DNA of 64,000 nt from Campylobacter suis. Lineage in GTDB: Bacteria; Campylobacterota; Campylobacteria; Campylobacterales; Campylobacteraceae. The notes beneath the pieces were generated by a model. The model did no database searches and was not told where the DNA came from. It saw only the letters and a list, made by a program, of their open reading frames with translations. Location of the stretch: positions 169,586 through 233,585 of the forward strand of contig NZ_CAJHOE010000002.1 of NCBI RefSeq assembly GCF_905120475.1, written 5' to 3'. A program made the translations under genes and the position numbers. Below are positions 46,947-54,794 of the stretch, piece by piece (the stretch's first letter is position 1; every line of letters starts with the position of its first letter).

Positions 46947-47091
46947 GCTTGAGTAGCCGAATATCTACTTTTTATTATCCAAGTGCTATCTAGGCAATGC
47001 CACCAATTGCCTAGCTCTTGAATTTTTTATAAAGATTATTATAGTCTTGACCTTGCTTATGCAAGTCATAAGATATTATCAATGTTTTCAT
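46820..47091 (-). pseudogene. SinR-family (Cas2-like fold) gene with a one-base frameshift
   Basis: The ATG at 47091 has a GGAGG ribosome site. Frame 1 gives MKTLIISYDLHKQGQDYNNL and then stops at TAG (47013-47011). From the A6 run (47028-47023) a -1 frame continues with ELGNWWHCLDSTWIIKSRYS and on to NKECSDWLRANL, stop at 46820. Inserting one A restores an about 91-residue protein with the layout of SinR-family proteins. Causes could be sequencing error, true mutation, phase variation or slippage at the A run. The gene is antisense to the end of 46713-46946. The remaining gap to 47274 holds only promoter-like A/T-rich DNA. Confidence 0.7.
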
Positions 47092-47274
47092 GTTATGCCT
47101 CCATTTTTGGCAATCCCAGATTATTTTATCAGCTTTTGACTTTATACCACTTTACATACATTTACCCTACCACAAGGGCGGTATAGCCTTAATGCCACTT
47201 ACTGCTTTTTTGTTAGAGTAAAAATTTAAATATTTTTTAGTTAAAATATTAGCTTAGTTTATAAAGGATAAACA

Positions 47275-47508
47275 ATGACAAAAAATATCAAAGACATAAC
47301 CGAAATACAAATCAGGTGCAAGCACTGTAAAACTCGCATTGTATTTGACATAAACGAACGCAAAAAGTCGTTTGAATATTGCCCTAATTGTAACAATGCA
47401 CTATTTTACAACGACACGAATTTATTAAGCGACCTAGACAATGTTTTTAAGCGGTTTGACTATCTACAAAATACCGAAATAAGCTTTGTTTGTGATGATA
47501 AGGAGTAA
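47275..47508 (+). CDS. zinc-ribbon protein
   Basis: 77 residues: IRCKHCKTRIVFDINERKK then FEYCPNCNNALF gives a four-Cys zinc ribbon, similar to Com-like translational regulators in layout. AAAGGAT ribosome site. It is followed 4 bases later by 47513-48292, so the pair is probably co-transcribed. Confidence 0.65.
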   Translation: MTKNIKDITEIQIRCKHCKTRIVFDINERKKSFEYCPNCNNALFYNDTNLLSDLDNVFKRFDYLQNTEISFVCDDKE

Positions 47509-47512
47509 AAAT

Positions 47513-48292
47513 ATGACAAGCGATGACAAAATCTCTATAAAGCTACGCATTGAAAAAGATAGTCCATTAGAGCTTACAGCGTTAGCAAACGCATTATTGT
47601 CGTTAAATAACTCCATTGATGAGTTTGTATCCAAGCAAACAGGCATAACTGGCACAAAGACGACTTTACAAAGTGTAGAAAAAGGTAGCGATGTTTTTAA
47701 TATGGTTGTTTTTGGCGTCGGTGGTGCATTGGCTATCGGTGAGTTTTTGCCTACCATTAATGCATATTTTGAGTTTTTTTCTAACATCAAAAACATAGGT
47801 AAAAGAAGTGTAGATGAAATCAAACAAGACCCATTTTTAACGCCAAATATGCTTTTACATTTAGAAAACATCATAAACTTAACAGATAAAGAAAAAGTTA
47901 GCCTAGAGCTTACAAGCCCAGTTTTTAACAACTGCATCTTTATCAATCAAGACAACAAAGAAAGCTACAAACAAGGGCTAAATACCGCAAGGCAAATCAG
48001 AGATGACCAAAACAAAGAGCAGGTTAAAAAGGTCTTTGATAAGATGTCTATCACGCTTTATCAAACAACAAATACCGATAAAAATGTTAAATTTAAAGCA
48101 TTTTGTTACGAGTTAAGCGATAAAGCCATACCGATTTTAATCGATGATGAGATATTAAAGACTGAAATTTTAGAAAACCCTTACAACTATCGCTTTATTT
48201 GCGATATTGAAATACATAAGGACGCAAAAGGCAAGATAGGCTTATATAGAGCATTTAATTATATTGATAAATTTGAACTTACAAAGGACTAA
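47513..48292 (+). CDS. unknown phage accessory protein, partner of a zinc ribbon and an HTH protein
   Basis: 259 residues from the ATG at 47513 (AAGGAG 5 bases upstream). Alpha/beta protein. A hydrophobic stretch near residues 70-90 (FNMVVFGVGGALAIGEFLP) may be one membrane or amphipathic segment. No family recognised. It is followed after 1 base by a 75-residue HTH gene, an arrangement repeated by the P63C gene at 54795 and the HTH gene at 55706. Confidence 0.55.
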   Translation: MTSDDKISIKLRIEKDSPLELTALANALLSLNNSIDEFVSKQTGITGTKTTLQSVEKGSDVFNMVVFGVGGALAIGEFLPTINAYFEFFSNIKNIGKRSVDEIKQDPFLTPNMLLHLENIINLTDKEKVSLELTSPVFNNCIFINQDNKESYKQGLNTARQIRDDQNKEQVKKVFDKMSITLYQTTNTDKNVKFKAFCYELSDKAIPILIDDEILKTEILENPYNYRFICDIEIHKDAKGKIGLYRAFNYIDKFELTKD

Positions 48293-48293
48293 A

Positions 48294-48521
48294 ATGACAG
48301 CGGATGATAACATTGTAAAACGCGTATGCAAAGAATTAAACATCACACAAAGGGAGTTGGCGGAGCGGATGGAAATTCCTGAAAGCACGATAGCTAGATG
48401 GAAAGGTGGCGATTTGCCGCGCTTAGCCGAGCTTTATTTAAATGCTTTGCTTGAAAATGTAGAACTAAAATCAAAGCTAGAAACTATCAAAAAAGCCCAC
48501 GAAATCGTATCAAAACTATAA
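48294..48521 (+). CDS. small XRE-type HTH protein
   Basis: 75 residues from the ATG at 48294. CKELNITQRELAERMEIPESTIARWK is a helix-turn-helix. The C-terminal LENVELKSKLETIKKAHEIVSKL forms a short helix shared with the product of 55706-55939. Likely regulates or neutralises the protein encoded immediately upstream. Confidence 0.7.
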   Translation: MTADDNIVKRVCKELNITQRELAERMEIPESTIARWKGGDLPRLAELYLNALLENVELKSKLETIKKAHEIVSKL

Positions 48522-48602
48522 GGGGGACGAAAATTTCGTTACCCTTTATTTTCATTTTCGGAAGTTTATTTTAAATTTTATTGCAAAAATGAATAAAAAC
48601 TC

Positions 48603-48657
48603 TTGACAAACTTTCAAAAATAATATACAATTCACTTAAATATTTTCAAAAATGAAA
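48603..48657 (+). promoter_or_regulatory. strong promoter and palindromic repeat before a phage regulator gene
   Basis: TTGACA (48603-48608) is followed by TATACAAT near 48624-48631, unusually close to the E. coli consensus for this genome. TTTCAAAAATGAAA (about 48643-48656) forms an inverted repeat over the start region, and TTTCAAAAAT also occurs at 48612-48621. Probable operator of the 48666-49277 product. Confidence 0.5.
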
Positions 48658-48665
48658 GGTTTAAG

Positions 48666-49277
48666 ATGAATTCTTTATTTTCACAACAAATATCACAAGT
48701 TGAAATTTTAAATTTCCAAACATTCACTACCGAGTATGTTTCAGAGCATTACGGCATAAGTAAGCAAACTGTTATAGACCATAAACGCAACCACACTGAT
48801 GAAATCATAGAAAATATCCATTTTATTTACGAGCTTACAAACACAAAAGGCGGTAAGCAAGAAGTTTTAAAATGGACACTCCGCGGTATCATCAAGCTAG
48901 GTATGTTTATCCGTAGCCCACAAGCTAAAAATTTCCGTCTTTGGGCTGAAATGGAGCTTGAAAAGTCTATCAATAAAGAGCTAGAAAACGCGCGTATCGC
49001 TAGAGAGAACAACCTGCGTTTAGTGGATAAGGTTAGCGACCTCGAAGCCACTTTGATAAACAAAGCCAACCGCCACCAAAAGCAGATAAACGGCTATAAA
49101 GGGCAGATAGCACAGCACAATCAAAAAATCGAGCTTTTAAAAGCCAAAAACACCATTTTAAAACACAAAAATGAGCAAAACAACGAGTTTTTACTATCTA
49201 ACCTACAAATGGCAACAAACAAACTTAAAAACGCTATTGATACATTTATAAACGATGTTTGCATAGCGATAAAATAA
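48666..49277 (+). CDS. phage regulator with antirepressor-like N-terminus and coiled-coil
   Basis: 203 residues. Residues 20-95 (VSEHYGISKQTVIDHKRNHTDEI, KWTLRGIIKLGMFIRSPQAKNF) resemble the N-terminal domain of phage antirepressor/ORF6N-type proteins. Residues 110-200 form a coiled-coil. It heads a run of small genes leading to RecE/RecT. Antirepressor role is inferred. Confidence 0.55.
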   Translation: MNSLFSQQISQVEILNFQTFTTEYVSEHYGISKQTVIDHKRNHTDEIIENIHFIYELTNTKGGKQEVLKWTLRGIIKLGMFIRSPQAKNFRLWAEMELEKSINKELENARIARENNLRLVDKVSDLEATLINKANRHQKQINGYKGQIAQHNQKIELLKAKNTILKHKNEQNNEFLLSNLQMATNKLKNAIDTFINDVCIAIK

Positions 49278-49287
49278 AGGAGCATAA

Positions 49288-49404
49288 ATGATAAAAGGTC
49301 TTAGTGGGTGCTATTTCTCCCGCAGGTTTTATTATATAAACGCTGATGGCTTTATAGTAGCAAGGCAAGGCGACAAGGTCGTTGATACGGCTTATAGGAG
49401 TTAG
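49288..49404 (+). CDS. 38-residue small phage protein
   Basis: Begins MIKGLSGCYFSRRFYYINAD, soluble and basic. AAAGGAGC ribosome site 5 bases before ATG. Tight spacing to both neighbours (10 and 2 bases) supports a real gene. No function recognised. Confidence 0.5.
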   Translation: MIKGLSGCYFSRRFYYINADGFIVARQGDKVVDTAYRS

Positions 49405-49406
49405 CT

Positions 49407-49580
49407 ATGAAAGCATTTGTATCAAGCTTTGATGATATGCTGTGCGAACTAAAAAGAGCCGAAAAGGATAACGCAAGGCTTGCAAATTCTTACACCAAGC
49501 GTCCAAATGAAGAACGGCGTATGCAAATTATTGCAAAAACAAATCAAAAACTAAAAAAACTAAACAGCAAGGGGGCTTAA
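49407..49580 (+). CDS. 57-residue charged phage protein
   Basis: Helical, Lys/Glu/Asn-rich (MLCELKRAEKDNARLANSY). TAGGAG ribosome site within the previous gene's end. No family recognised. Confidence 0.5.
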   Translation: MKAFVSSFDDMLCELKRAEKDNARLANSYTKRPNEERRMQIIAKTNQKLKKLNSKGA

Positions 49581-49581
49581 G

Positions 49582-49797
49582 ATGAGCGGTATTGAGAGTC
49601 AAGACTATGACTTTATGAAAAAAGAGGAACTCGAGCAAAGCCTTACGGTTTTTTGCGATGAGTATGAGAGCAAAGTACAAAAGCTTATTGATTCGATTAG
49701 TTGTAAGCTAGTTGCCTTGCGTGGGTATTATGAGCCACTGATTGGCTTTGAAAATACAGATGAGATAGAGCAAACCGTCTGGGATAATAGACTTTAA
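49582..49797 (+). CDS. 71-residue acidic phage protein
   Basis: Helical acidic protein (KKEELEQSLTVFCDEYESKVQKL). One base after the preceding stop, with AAGGGGG upstream of the ATG. Function unknown. Confidence 0.55.
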   Translation: MSGIESQDYDFMKKEELEQSLTVFCDEYESKVQKLIDSISCKLVALRGYYEPLIGFENTDEIEQTVWDNRL

Positions 49798-49807
49798 GGA
49801 GCAGGTT

Positions 49808-49918
49808 ATGACACTAGAACAAAAATTTAAATTTATCCGTGCAGGATACAGGCTCTTTTATAGCAAAAGCGGTGTTTTTGGTGTAAGAATGAGAAGAGGG
49901 GCAAGGCAATGTTACTAA
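49808..49918 (+). CDS. 36-residue basic phage protein
   Basis: MTLEQKFKFIRAGYRLFYSK and an Arg-rich end. AAGGAGC ribosome site. Overlaps the RecE-like gene start by 10 bases, consistent with translational coupling. Function unknown. Confidence 0.5.
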   Translation: MTLEQKFKFIRAGYRLFYSKSGVFGVRMRRGARQCY

Positions 49919-50709
49919 ACAACAAAGACTACCATGCAAGGGCTGAAATCTCAAAATCTGATTTAGATTTATTGGCAAAAAGCCCCCTGCATTTAAAACT
50001 GAAAAATGAGCTAAAAAGTGAGCCAACGCCAGCGCTTATTTTAGGCTCATTGGTGCATACATTAGTTTTAGAACGCCAAAATTACTTTAACGAGTATATT
50101 TTAAAACCAAAATTTAATAAACGCACCAAAGACGGCAAACAAGCAGATGAGGATTTTTTAGCCTTACATCCAAATAAAACGGCGATCGAGTTTAGCGCAC
50201 TTATGACAGTGGCTCGCATCACAAAGAGCGTGCTAGACATGCGAGAAACTACCGCTTTTTTGCGCGATGGCAAGGCAGAACAGAGTTATTTTAGCACTAT
50301 TAACGATGTGGCGGTAAAGTGTCGCCCTGATTTTTACAACGAAGCTTTGGGGTTGATAGTTGATTTAAAGACTACAAGCGACGCAAGTCCTAGCGGTTTT
50401 GCTAAGTCAGTCGCTAACTTTAACTACCACATTCAAGCCGCCTTTTATACCGATGTTTTAGCAAGCCTTGGCAAAGAAGTAAATAAGTTTATGTTTATAG
50501 CTGTTGAAACCAAAGCACCTTTTATGGTGGGTTTTTATGAGCTTGATGAAGTTGCGTTAGAGCAAGGACGCAAACGCTACTTAGAACTGCTAGAGCTTTA
50601 TAAATATTGTCGTGATAATGACGAGTGGTGGGGTTATGCTAACTTTGATGGAGAGAGCATTAAAGCAGTGCAAACACTTAGCTTACCAGCGTGGAAATTT
50701 TATGAGTAA
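49909..50709 (+). CDS. RecE-type PD-(D/E)XK exonuclease
   Basis: 266 residues. SKSDLDLLAKSPLHLKL and LILGSLVHTLVLE at the N-terminus, then KCRPDFYNEALGLIVDLKTTSDASP (PD...DxK nuclease core near 140-165) and NYHIQAAFYTDVL: the pattern of exodeoxyribonuclease VIII/YqaJ-like phage nucleases. Resects dsDNA ends for the RecT-like annealase two genes downstream. Confidence 0.85.
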   Translation: MLLNNKDYHARAEISKSDLDLLAKSPLHLKLKNELKSEPTPALILGSLVHTLVLERQNYFNEYILKPKFNKRTKDGKQADEDFLALHPNKTAIEFSALMTVARITKSVLDMRETTAFLRDGKAEQSYFSTINDVAVKCRPDFYNEALGLIVDLKTTSDASPSGFAKSVANFNYHIQAAFYTDVLASLGKEVNKFMFIAVETKAPFMVGFYELDEVALEQGRKRYLELLELYKYCRDNDEWWGYANFDGESIKAVQTLSLPAWKFYE

Positions 50710-50722
50710 AAAAGGATACAAA

Positions 50723-51118
50723 ATGACACAAGAAAAAGCAGAGTATTTAAAGAAAAAGCTAAAAAGAAAAATAAAAAAGGAATTCTTTGAAGTCTTTGAT
50801 GGCATGTTAGTAGATGTGCTTAATAATAAAAATTATAGCTTTGAGGCAGAATACGGGATATTGGATAATAAAACGCCTGATGGTAGCTTTTATGTTTATT
50901 ATGGAGATTACCGTTTGAATGGTAATGAAAAATTTGATGGAGCATATAGAGAGATAAAAATTGATAATAAAAAACTAAGATGTTGTTGCAATATACAAAT
51001 AATAGACAGAGATGATACTTATTTTGATAGTGCAGTAGTTGGCTCTTTTGTCTTAGCTAGGCTTATGCACTTTTATAAAAAATACGATAGAAAATTACGA
51101 AAAAAGGATATAAAATGA
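50723..51118 (+). CDS. unknown protein inside the RecE/RecT operon
   Basis: 131 residues from the ATG at 50723 (AAAGGAT 6 bases upstream). Lys-rich N-terminus then a beta-rich part (YSFEAEYGILDNKTPDGSFYVYYGD). No motif known. Overlaps the recT-like gene by 4 bases, so it is likely part of the recombination module or an inhibitor of host nucleases. Confidence 0.6.
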   Translation: MTQEKAEYLKKKLKRKIKKEFFEVFDGMLVDVLNNKNYSFEAEYGILDNKTPDGSFYVYYGDYRLNGNEKFDGAYREIKIDNKKLRCCCNIQIIDRDDTYFDSAVVGSFVLARLMHFYKKYDRKLRKKDIK

Positions 51119-51978
51119 ACCAACTAACTACAATCGAACAAGAAAAAGAGCGTTTCGAGTTAGAGCAACGCAAAGCGAAGGCTTTTGTCTCAACAGCATT
51201 TTTCCCGCAACATTTAAAAGGCTCACCCGATGTAAGCGTAGCAAATGCGATTATCGTCTATGACATAGCAAGTCGCATGAATTTAAGCCCGCTTGAAGTC
51301 GCGCAAAGTATTTTTATCATACACGGCAAGCCAAGCTTTGAGACGAAATTTTTAGTCGCTAGGCTAAATTCAAGCGGTTTGCTAAAAGGTCGCTTGCAAA
51401 CTATCGTAAGCGAAAACGGACAAAGCGCATATTGTGAAGCAATAGACGCACAAACGGGACAAACTCTGCGCGGCACAACTATCACAATGCAAATGGCACA
51501 AGCTGAGGGCTGGCTAGGTAAAAACGGCTCAAAATGGAAAACTATGCCAACGCTTATGCTTAAATACCGCGCGCAAAGCTTTTTTATAAATGAGTTTTTC
51601 CCAGAGGTGCGCTTAGGACTTCGCACAAAAGAGGAAGTGCAAGACATCGAGGCTGATTATAGCGAGGTACAAACTCCAGTTTATACAAGCGATAAAAAGC
51701 CACTTGATTTAAACGAGATAGCAAGTTTAGGGCTTAAAAAAGCCAGTGAGTTAAAAGCACAAAAGAGCGAGCCCATAGAAGCAGAGATTGCCGAAGTGCC
51801 AGTCATAAATGTAGATGAGCCACTGCCTCACGATGAGCTACAAAGCAAACTTATGAGGCGCGGGCTAAATGAAAATGAAGCCGAAAGGGTTGTAATGCGC
51901 TTTAATGTAGAGCAAGTGCAAGCCTTTTTAAATGACCCAAGTAGTATTGATACATTGGTGGAACAAAATGCCGACTAA
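51115..51978 (+). CDS. RecT-family single-strand annealing protein
   Basis: 287 residues. Core from about 20 to 180: NAIIVYDIASRMNLSPLEVAQSIFIIHGKPSFETKFLVARL, EGWLGKNGSKWKTMPTLMLKYRAQSFFINEF. These blocks are RecT-like. Acidic C-terminal tail with a UBA-like helix pair (LMRRGLNENEAERVVMRFN). Pairs with the RecE-type nuclease for homologous recombination. Convergent with the dcm gene. Confidence 0.8.
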   Translation: MNQLTTIEQEKERFELEQRKAKAFVSTAFFPQHLKGSPDVSVANAIIVYDIASRMNLSPLEVAQSIFIIHGKPSFETKFLVARLNSSGLLKGRLQTIVSENGQSAYCEAIDAQTGQTLRGTTITMQMAQAEGWLGKNGSKWKTMPTLMLKYRAQSFFINEFFPEVRLGLRTKEEVQDIEADYSEVQTPVYTSDKKPLDLNEIASLGLKKASELKAQKSEPIEAEIAEVPVINVDEPLPHDELQSKLMRRGLNENEAERVVMRFNVEQVQAFLNDPSSIDTLVEQNAD

Positions 51979-52005
51979 TCGTGCAAAATTTTAGCGTAAT
52001 GTAAG

Positions 52006-52932
52006 CTAACCTAGTGCGACTTTAATATTATCGGCTATTCGCTTTATTACCTTTACACAAACAGAGTTGCCTGCTTGTTTATAAAGGTGCATATTTGCGA
52101 TTTCAGGTAGTACAAAATTTGACCCAAAACCTTGAAACATAAAGCACTCTTTTGGTGTGAGCTTTCTTATGCCGTGCTTTGTTAAGACAAGTGGGACATT
52201 ATGACCGCCTGTACCCATATTTGCCGTAAGTGTAGGGCAAACATTGCTTTTATTCTCACGAACATATCGCCTGCGCCATTGATAAATTGTATTACTTTTT
52301 GTGATAGATTTTTTAAGTTCATCGTAAAAAGCTGATTTTGGTGTATAATAATACCTTTCATCTACTTTTGCGTTAAAATCCACTATGTCAGCGATTGTTC
52401 TTGTTAGTGGTACTGGCTTTGGAAAGTCAAAATTTCTATACACAGTTTCATCCTTAAAACCAACTATATAGATACGTTCCCTATTTTGTGGCGTATTGCC
52501 ATATTCACAGGCGTTTAAAACTTGATATTTTATAAAATAGCCCAAATTCTCAAGTTCTGAAAGTATAATGGCGAAGGTATTGCCCATATCGTGGCTTACT
52601 AAGTTTTTTACATTTTCTAAAAATATCACACTAGGCTGGTTAGCTTTTATTATACGCAGTAGGTCAAAAAAGATGTTACCACGCTCATCGTTAAAGCCTT
52701 TTTGATACCCCGCTACACTAAAAGCTTGGCAAGGAAAACCAGCGACAAGAGTATCAAATTTTGGTAAAGTATTTTCATTTACTAGCCTTATATCTTTGTT
52801 GTCGACAATGGTTTTTTCATTGGTTTGATAAGTTATACAAGCATTAGCGTCTATCTCATTTGCATAGACAACGCTTTCGTTAAAACCTTTTTCAATGCCA
52901 CCAACCCCTGCGAAAAATGAGGCTATTTTCAT
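52006..52932 (-). CDS. cytosine-C5 DNA methyltransferase of a type II R-M system
   Basis: 308 residues. FFAGVGGIEKGF (SAM site), catalytic GFPCQAFSVAGYQKG near 70, VIFLENVKNLVSHD near 100, ENRERIYIVG near 150 and C-terminal YKQAGNSVCVKVI. All m5C motifs are present. Transcribed after the endonuclease gene on the same strand with a 61-bp gap. Self-protection of the prophage carrier. Confidence 0.93.
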   Translation of the reverse strand: MKIASFFAGVGGIEKGFNESVVYANEIDANACITYQTNEKTIVDNKDIRLVNENTLPKFDTLVAGFPCQAFSVAGYQKGFNDERGNIFFDLLRIIKANQPSVIFLENVKNLVSHDMGNTFAIILSELENLGYFIKYQVLNACEYGNTPQNRERIYIVGFKDETVYRNFDFPKPVPLTRTIADIVDFNAKVDERYYYTPKSAFYDELKKSITKSNTIYQWRRRYVRENKSNVCPTLTANMGTGGHNVPLVLTKHGIRKLTPKECFMFQGFGSNFVLPEIANMHLYKQAGNSVCVKVIKRIADNIKVALG

Positions 52933-52993
52933 ACTCTGCTCCCTTGTGCGGCGTGCCGCTTTTTTGGTGGAGTGGGCTAGGACGCACCACTCC

Positions 52994-53518
52994 TTATTTT
53001 TTAACTATCCTAGCCACAATGTCAATTATTGCCACTGGCTGGATGTTGTTTTGATTTATATAGCTTATTAGACTTAGTCTTGGGCGTCGCCCTAGTTTTT
53101 GCTGGTCTTTTACCGTCTGTGTTTTATTAACACTTAAATTTACAAAAGCATCGCTATTAAGTCCTAAGTCGTAAATATAAGCTTCGTTTTTATCGTATTT
53201 AAGCCTAAAAAATATCAGCTTGTCAAACTTTGTGTTAGGCGAGAACGAACTCAAATCATCATCAAAATTTGATGTTGCTTTTATCTCTATTAGGCTACCG
53301 TTTTCATCAGTTGCATCGCCACCTTTTGTACCCTTGTTCCACTTGTAACCTAGAGCATAGCAACTCATAGGCTCACTTATGGTTTCAGGCAGATTCAGTC
53401 CACGCGATGAAACTGACTTAATACCGTTGTTTAGGTCTTTATAAAGAAAGTATAACCTACAAACTTCTAAAAACCTAGCATCATCAATGGTTATAAAATC
53501 AAGCTTTGTTTTTGCCAT
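52994..53518 (-). CDS. type II restriction endonuclease, probably Bsp6I-like
   Basis: 174 residues. GGDATDENGSLIEIKATSNF near 88-105 is a PD-(D/E)XK core with the EIK triplet. It precedes a C5 methylase gene, the normal R-M arrangement. Length and the YALGYKWNKGTKGGD block fit the Bsp6I family (GCNGC recognition), as far as I recall, which is not verified. The R-M gap contains GCGGC and GCCGC sites and a GGAGTGG/CCACTCC hairpin. Confidence 0.65.
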   Translation of the reverse strand: MAKTKLDFITIDDARFLEVCRLYFLYKDLNNGIKSVSSRGLNLPETISEPMSCYALGYKWNKGTKGGDATDENGSLIEIKATSNFDDDLSSFSPNTKFDKLIFFRLKYDKNEAYIYDLGLNSDAFVNLSVNKTQTVKDQQKLGRRPRLSLISYINQNNIQPVAIIDIVARIVKK

Positions 53519-53589
53519 TTTTATGGCGTCCTAGCTTAAAACACATTTTAACAAAAAAATACAAAAATTTAATTTAAAAGGATCAACAA

Positions 53590-53706
53590 AAGACAGAAGC
53601 GGTCATAAAACAAGATTTTTTTCGCAATGAAATAATTTCGCAAAAATCAGACGTCTTGCAACAAACCGATGATTTTATCATCTTTGACATATCGAGAAAG
53701 GATTAA
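53590..53706 (+). pseudogene. 38-codon ORF with ATG changed to AAG
   Basis: Open frame TEAVIKQDFFRNEIISQKSD and on to DISRKD, stop 3 bases before ssb. An AAAAGGATC ribosome site lies at the right distance from AAG (53590-53592), where an ATG would be expected. No other start in frame. Either a decayed small gene or non-coding. The rest of the 53519-53709 gap is A/T-rich without other signals. Confidence 0.3.
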
Positions 53707-53709
53707 ACA

Positions 53710-54156
53710 ATGTTTAACAAAGTAGTTTTAGTTGGAAATTTGACCAAAGATATTGAGCTTAGATATTCACAGAGTGGAAGTTGTATTGGCAATTCAAGTA
53801 TCGCCGTAACTCGCAAATATACAAGCACGCAAGGACAAAAAGCAGAGGAAACATGTTTTATTGATTTAATTTTCTTTGGCAAAACAGCAGAAATTGCCAA
53901 CCAATATCTAAGTAAAGGCAGTAAGCTTTTAGTGGAAGGGCGTTTGAAATTTGAGCAATGGCAGGATAACTATGGAAACAATCGCTCAAAACATAGCGTA
54001 AGTGTGGAAAATATTGAGATGTTAGGTAGTCCAAACACTGGAAATGATACGCCAAACAAACCAACCAAAACATACACTAAAGCACCAACACAAAATAATG
54101 CTAAGTATGATAATGATGTCAGCCAATACATCGATGATGACACGATACCGTTTTAA
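53710..54156 (+). CDS. ssb: single-stranded DNA-binding protein
   Basis: 148 residues. OB fold at 1-105 (MFNKVVLVGNLTKDIELRY, FIDLIFFGKTAEIANQYLSKGSKLLVEGRL), a Thr/Asn/Pro linker, and an acidic tip ending DDDTIPF, the partner-binding peptide. Phage copy located with recombination genes. AAGGAT ribosome site. Confidence 0.93.
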   Translation: MFNKVVLVGNLTKDIELRYSQSGSCIGNSSIAVTRKYTSTQGQKAEETCFIDLIFFGKTAEIANQYLSKGSKLLVEGRLKFEQWQDNYGNNRSKHSVSVENIEMLGSPNTGNDTPNKPTKTYTKAPTQNNAKYDNDVSQYIDDDTIPF

Positions 54157-54161
54157 GAACT

Positions 54162-54188
54162 CAACTGTCAACTAATAGTTGATAGTTG
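54162..54188 (+). terminator. hairpin after ssb
   Basis: CAACTGTCAACTA (54162-54174) pairs with TAGTTGATAGTTG (54176-54188), 13 positions with one G-U pair and almost no loop, followed by AAAAA. May stop ssb transcription or bind a dimeric protein. Confidence 0.5.
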
Positions 54189-54200
54189 AAAAACACCCTA

Positions 54201-54252
54201 TTTTGTATAATCAAAATATTAGATTATCTTTAAGTGGGAATTTTGTATAATC
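54201..54252 (+). promoter_or_regulatory. tandem identical -10 regions before the Doc operon
   Basis: TTTTGTATAATC occurs at 54201-54212 and again at 54241-54252, exactly 40 bp apart. Both contain TATAAT. Likely two start sites or an operator repeat of the antitoxin. Confidence 0.55.
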
Positions 54253-54282
54253 TAGGCTAAAAATAAGGAATAAAGGACAGAC

Positions 54283-54408
54283 ATGCAAACAAAATTAAGT
54301 GTTGTAAAAGATGATAAAAAGCGCCATATCATAAAAGAAAAGATGAAAAATGTGGTCTTGCAAAATCCCAAAGTAAAAGCTGTATTTGAAAGACTAAAAG
54401 ACAAATGA
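54283..54408 (+). CDS. antitoxin partner of Doc-type toxin
   Basis: 41 residues, very basic (LSVVKDDKKRHIIKEKMKNV). AAAGGAC ribosome site. Stop overlaps the toxin start (ATGA). Short disordered Phd-like peptides that cover the Fic active site are usual partners of Doc. Confidence 0.7.
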   Translation: MQTKLSVVKDDKKRHIIKEKMKNVVLQNPKVKAVFERLKDK

Positions 54409-54782
54409 ATTATTTTGACATAGATGAGGCTATTGAGCTTCATGATATGATTATCGATAGTATGGGCGGTGCAAAAGGCTACAATGAAGTAAGCTTGGGC
54501 TATCTAGCCTCTGCACTAGAGCATATTAAAAACGATGAGTATTACCCAACCTTTTTAGATAAACTCACACACTTAGTATTTTCTTGTGTTAAATTTCATC
54601 CATTCTTAGATGGTAACAAACGAACTGCTGTGTATCTAGGCATGTTTTTCCTTGAATTAAACGACAAAGAGGGATATTTCGTGCATTTTGCGGTAAATAT
54701 GGAAGATGTTGTAGTGAGGTTAGCTGAAAATAGCATTAGCAAAGATGAGTTGCACGAGATAATAAAAGGAATTTTGTATTAA
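54405..54782 (+). CDS. doc: Doc-type (Fic fold) toxin
   Basis: 125 residues of the death-on-curing family. The Fic motif HPFLDGNKRTA lies at residues 65-75. N-terminal YFDIDEAIELHDMII is typical of Doc. Doc enzymes phosphorylate EF-Tu and stop translation. G in place of A in the motif (DGNKR) leaves open AMP transfer. Coupled with the preceding antitoxin. Stabilises the prophage or acts in abortive infection. Confidence 0.85.
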   Translation: MNYFDIDEAIELHDMIIDSMGGAKGYNEVSLGYLASALEHIKNDEYYPTFLDKLTHLVFSCVKFHPFLDGNKRTAVYLGMFFLELNDKEGYFVHFAVNMEDVVVRLAENSISKDELHEIIKGILY

Positions 54783-54794
54783 AAAGGATAAATA

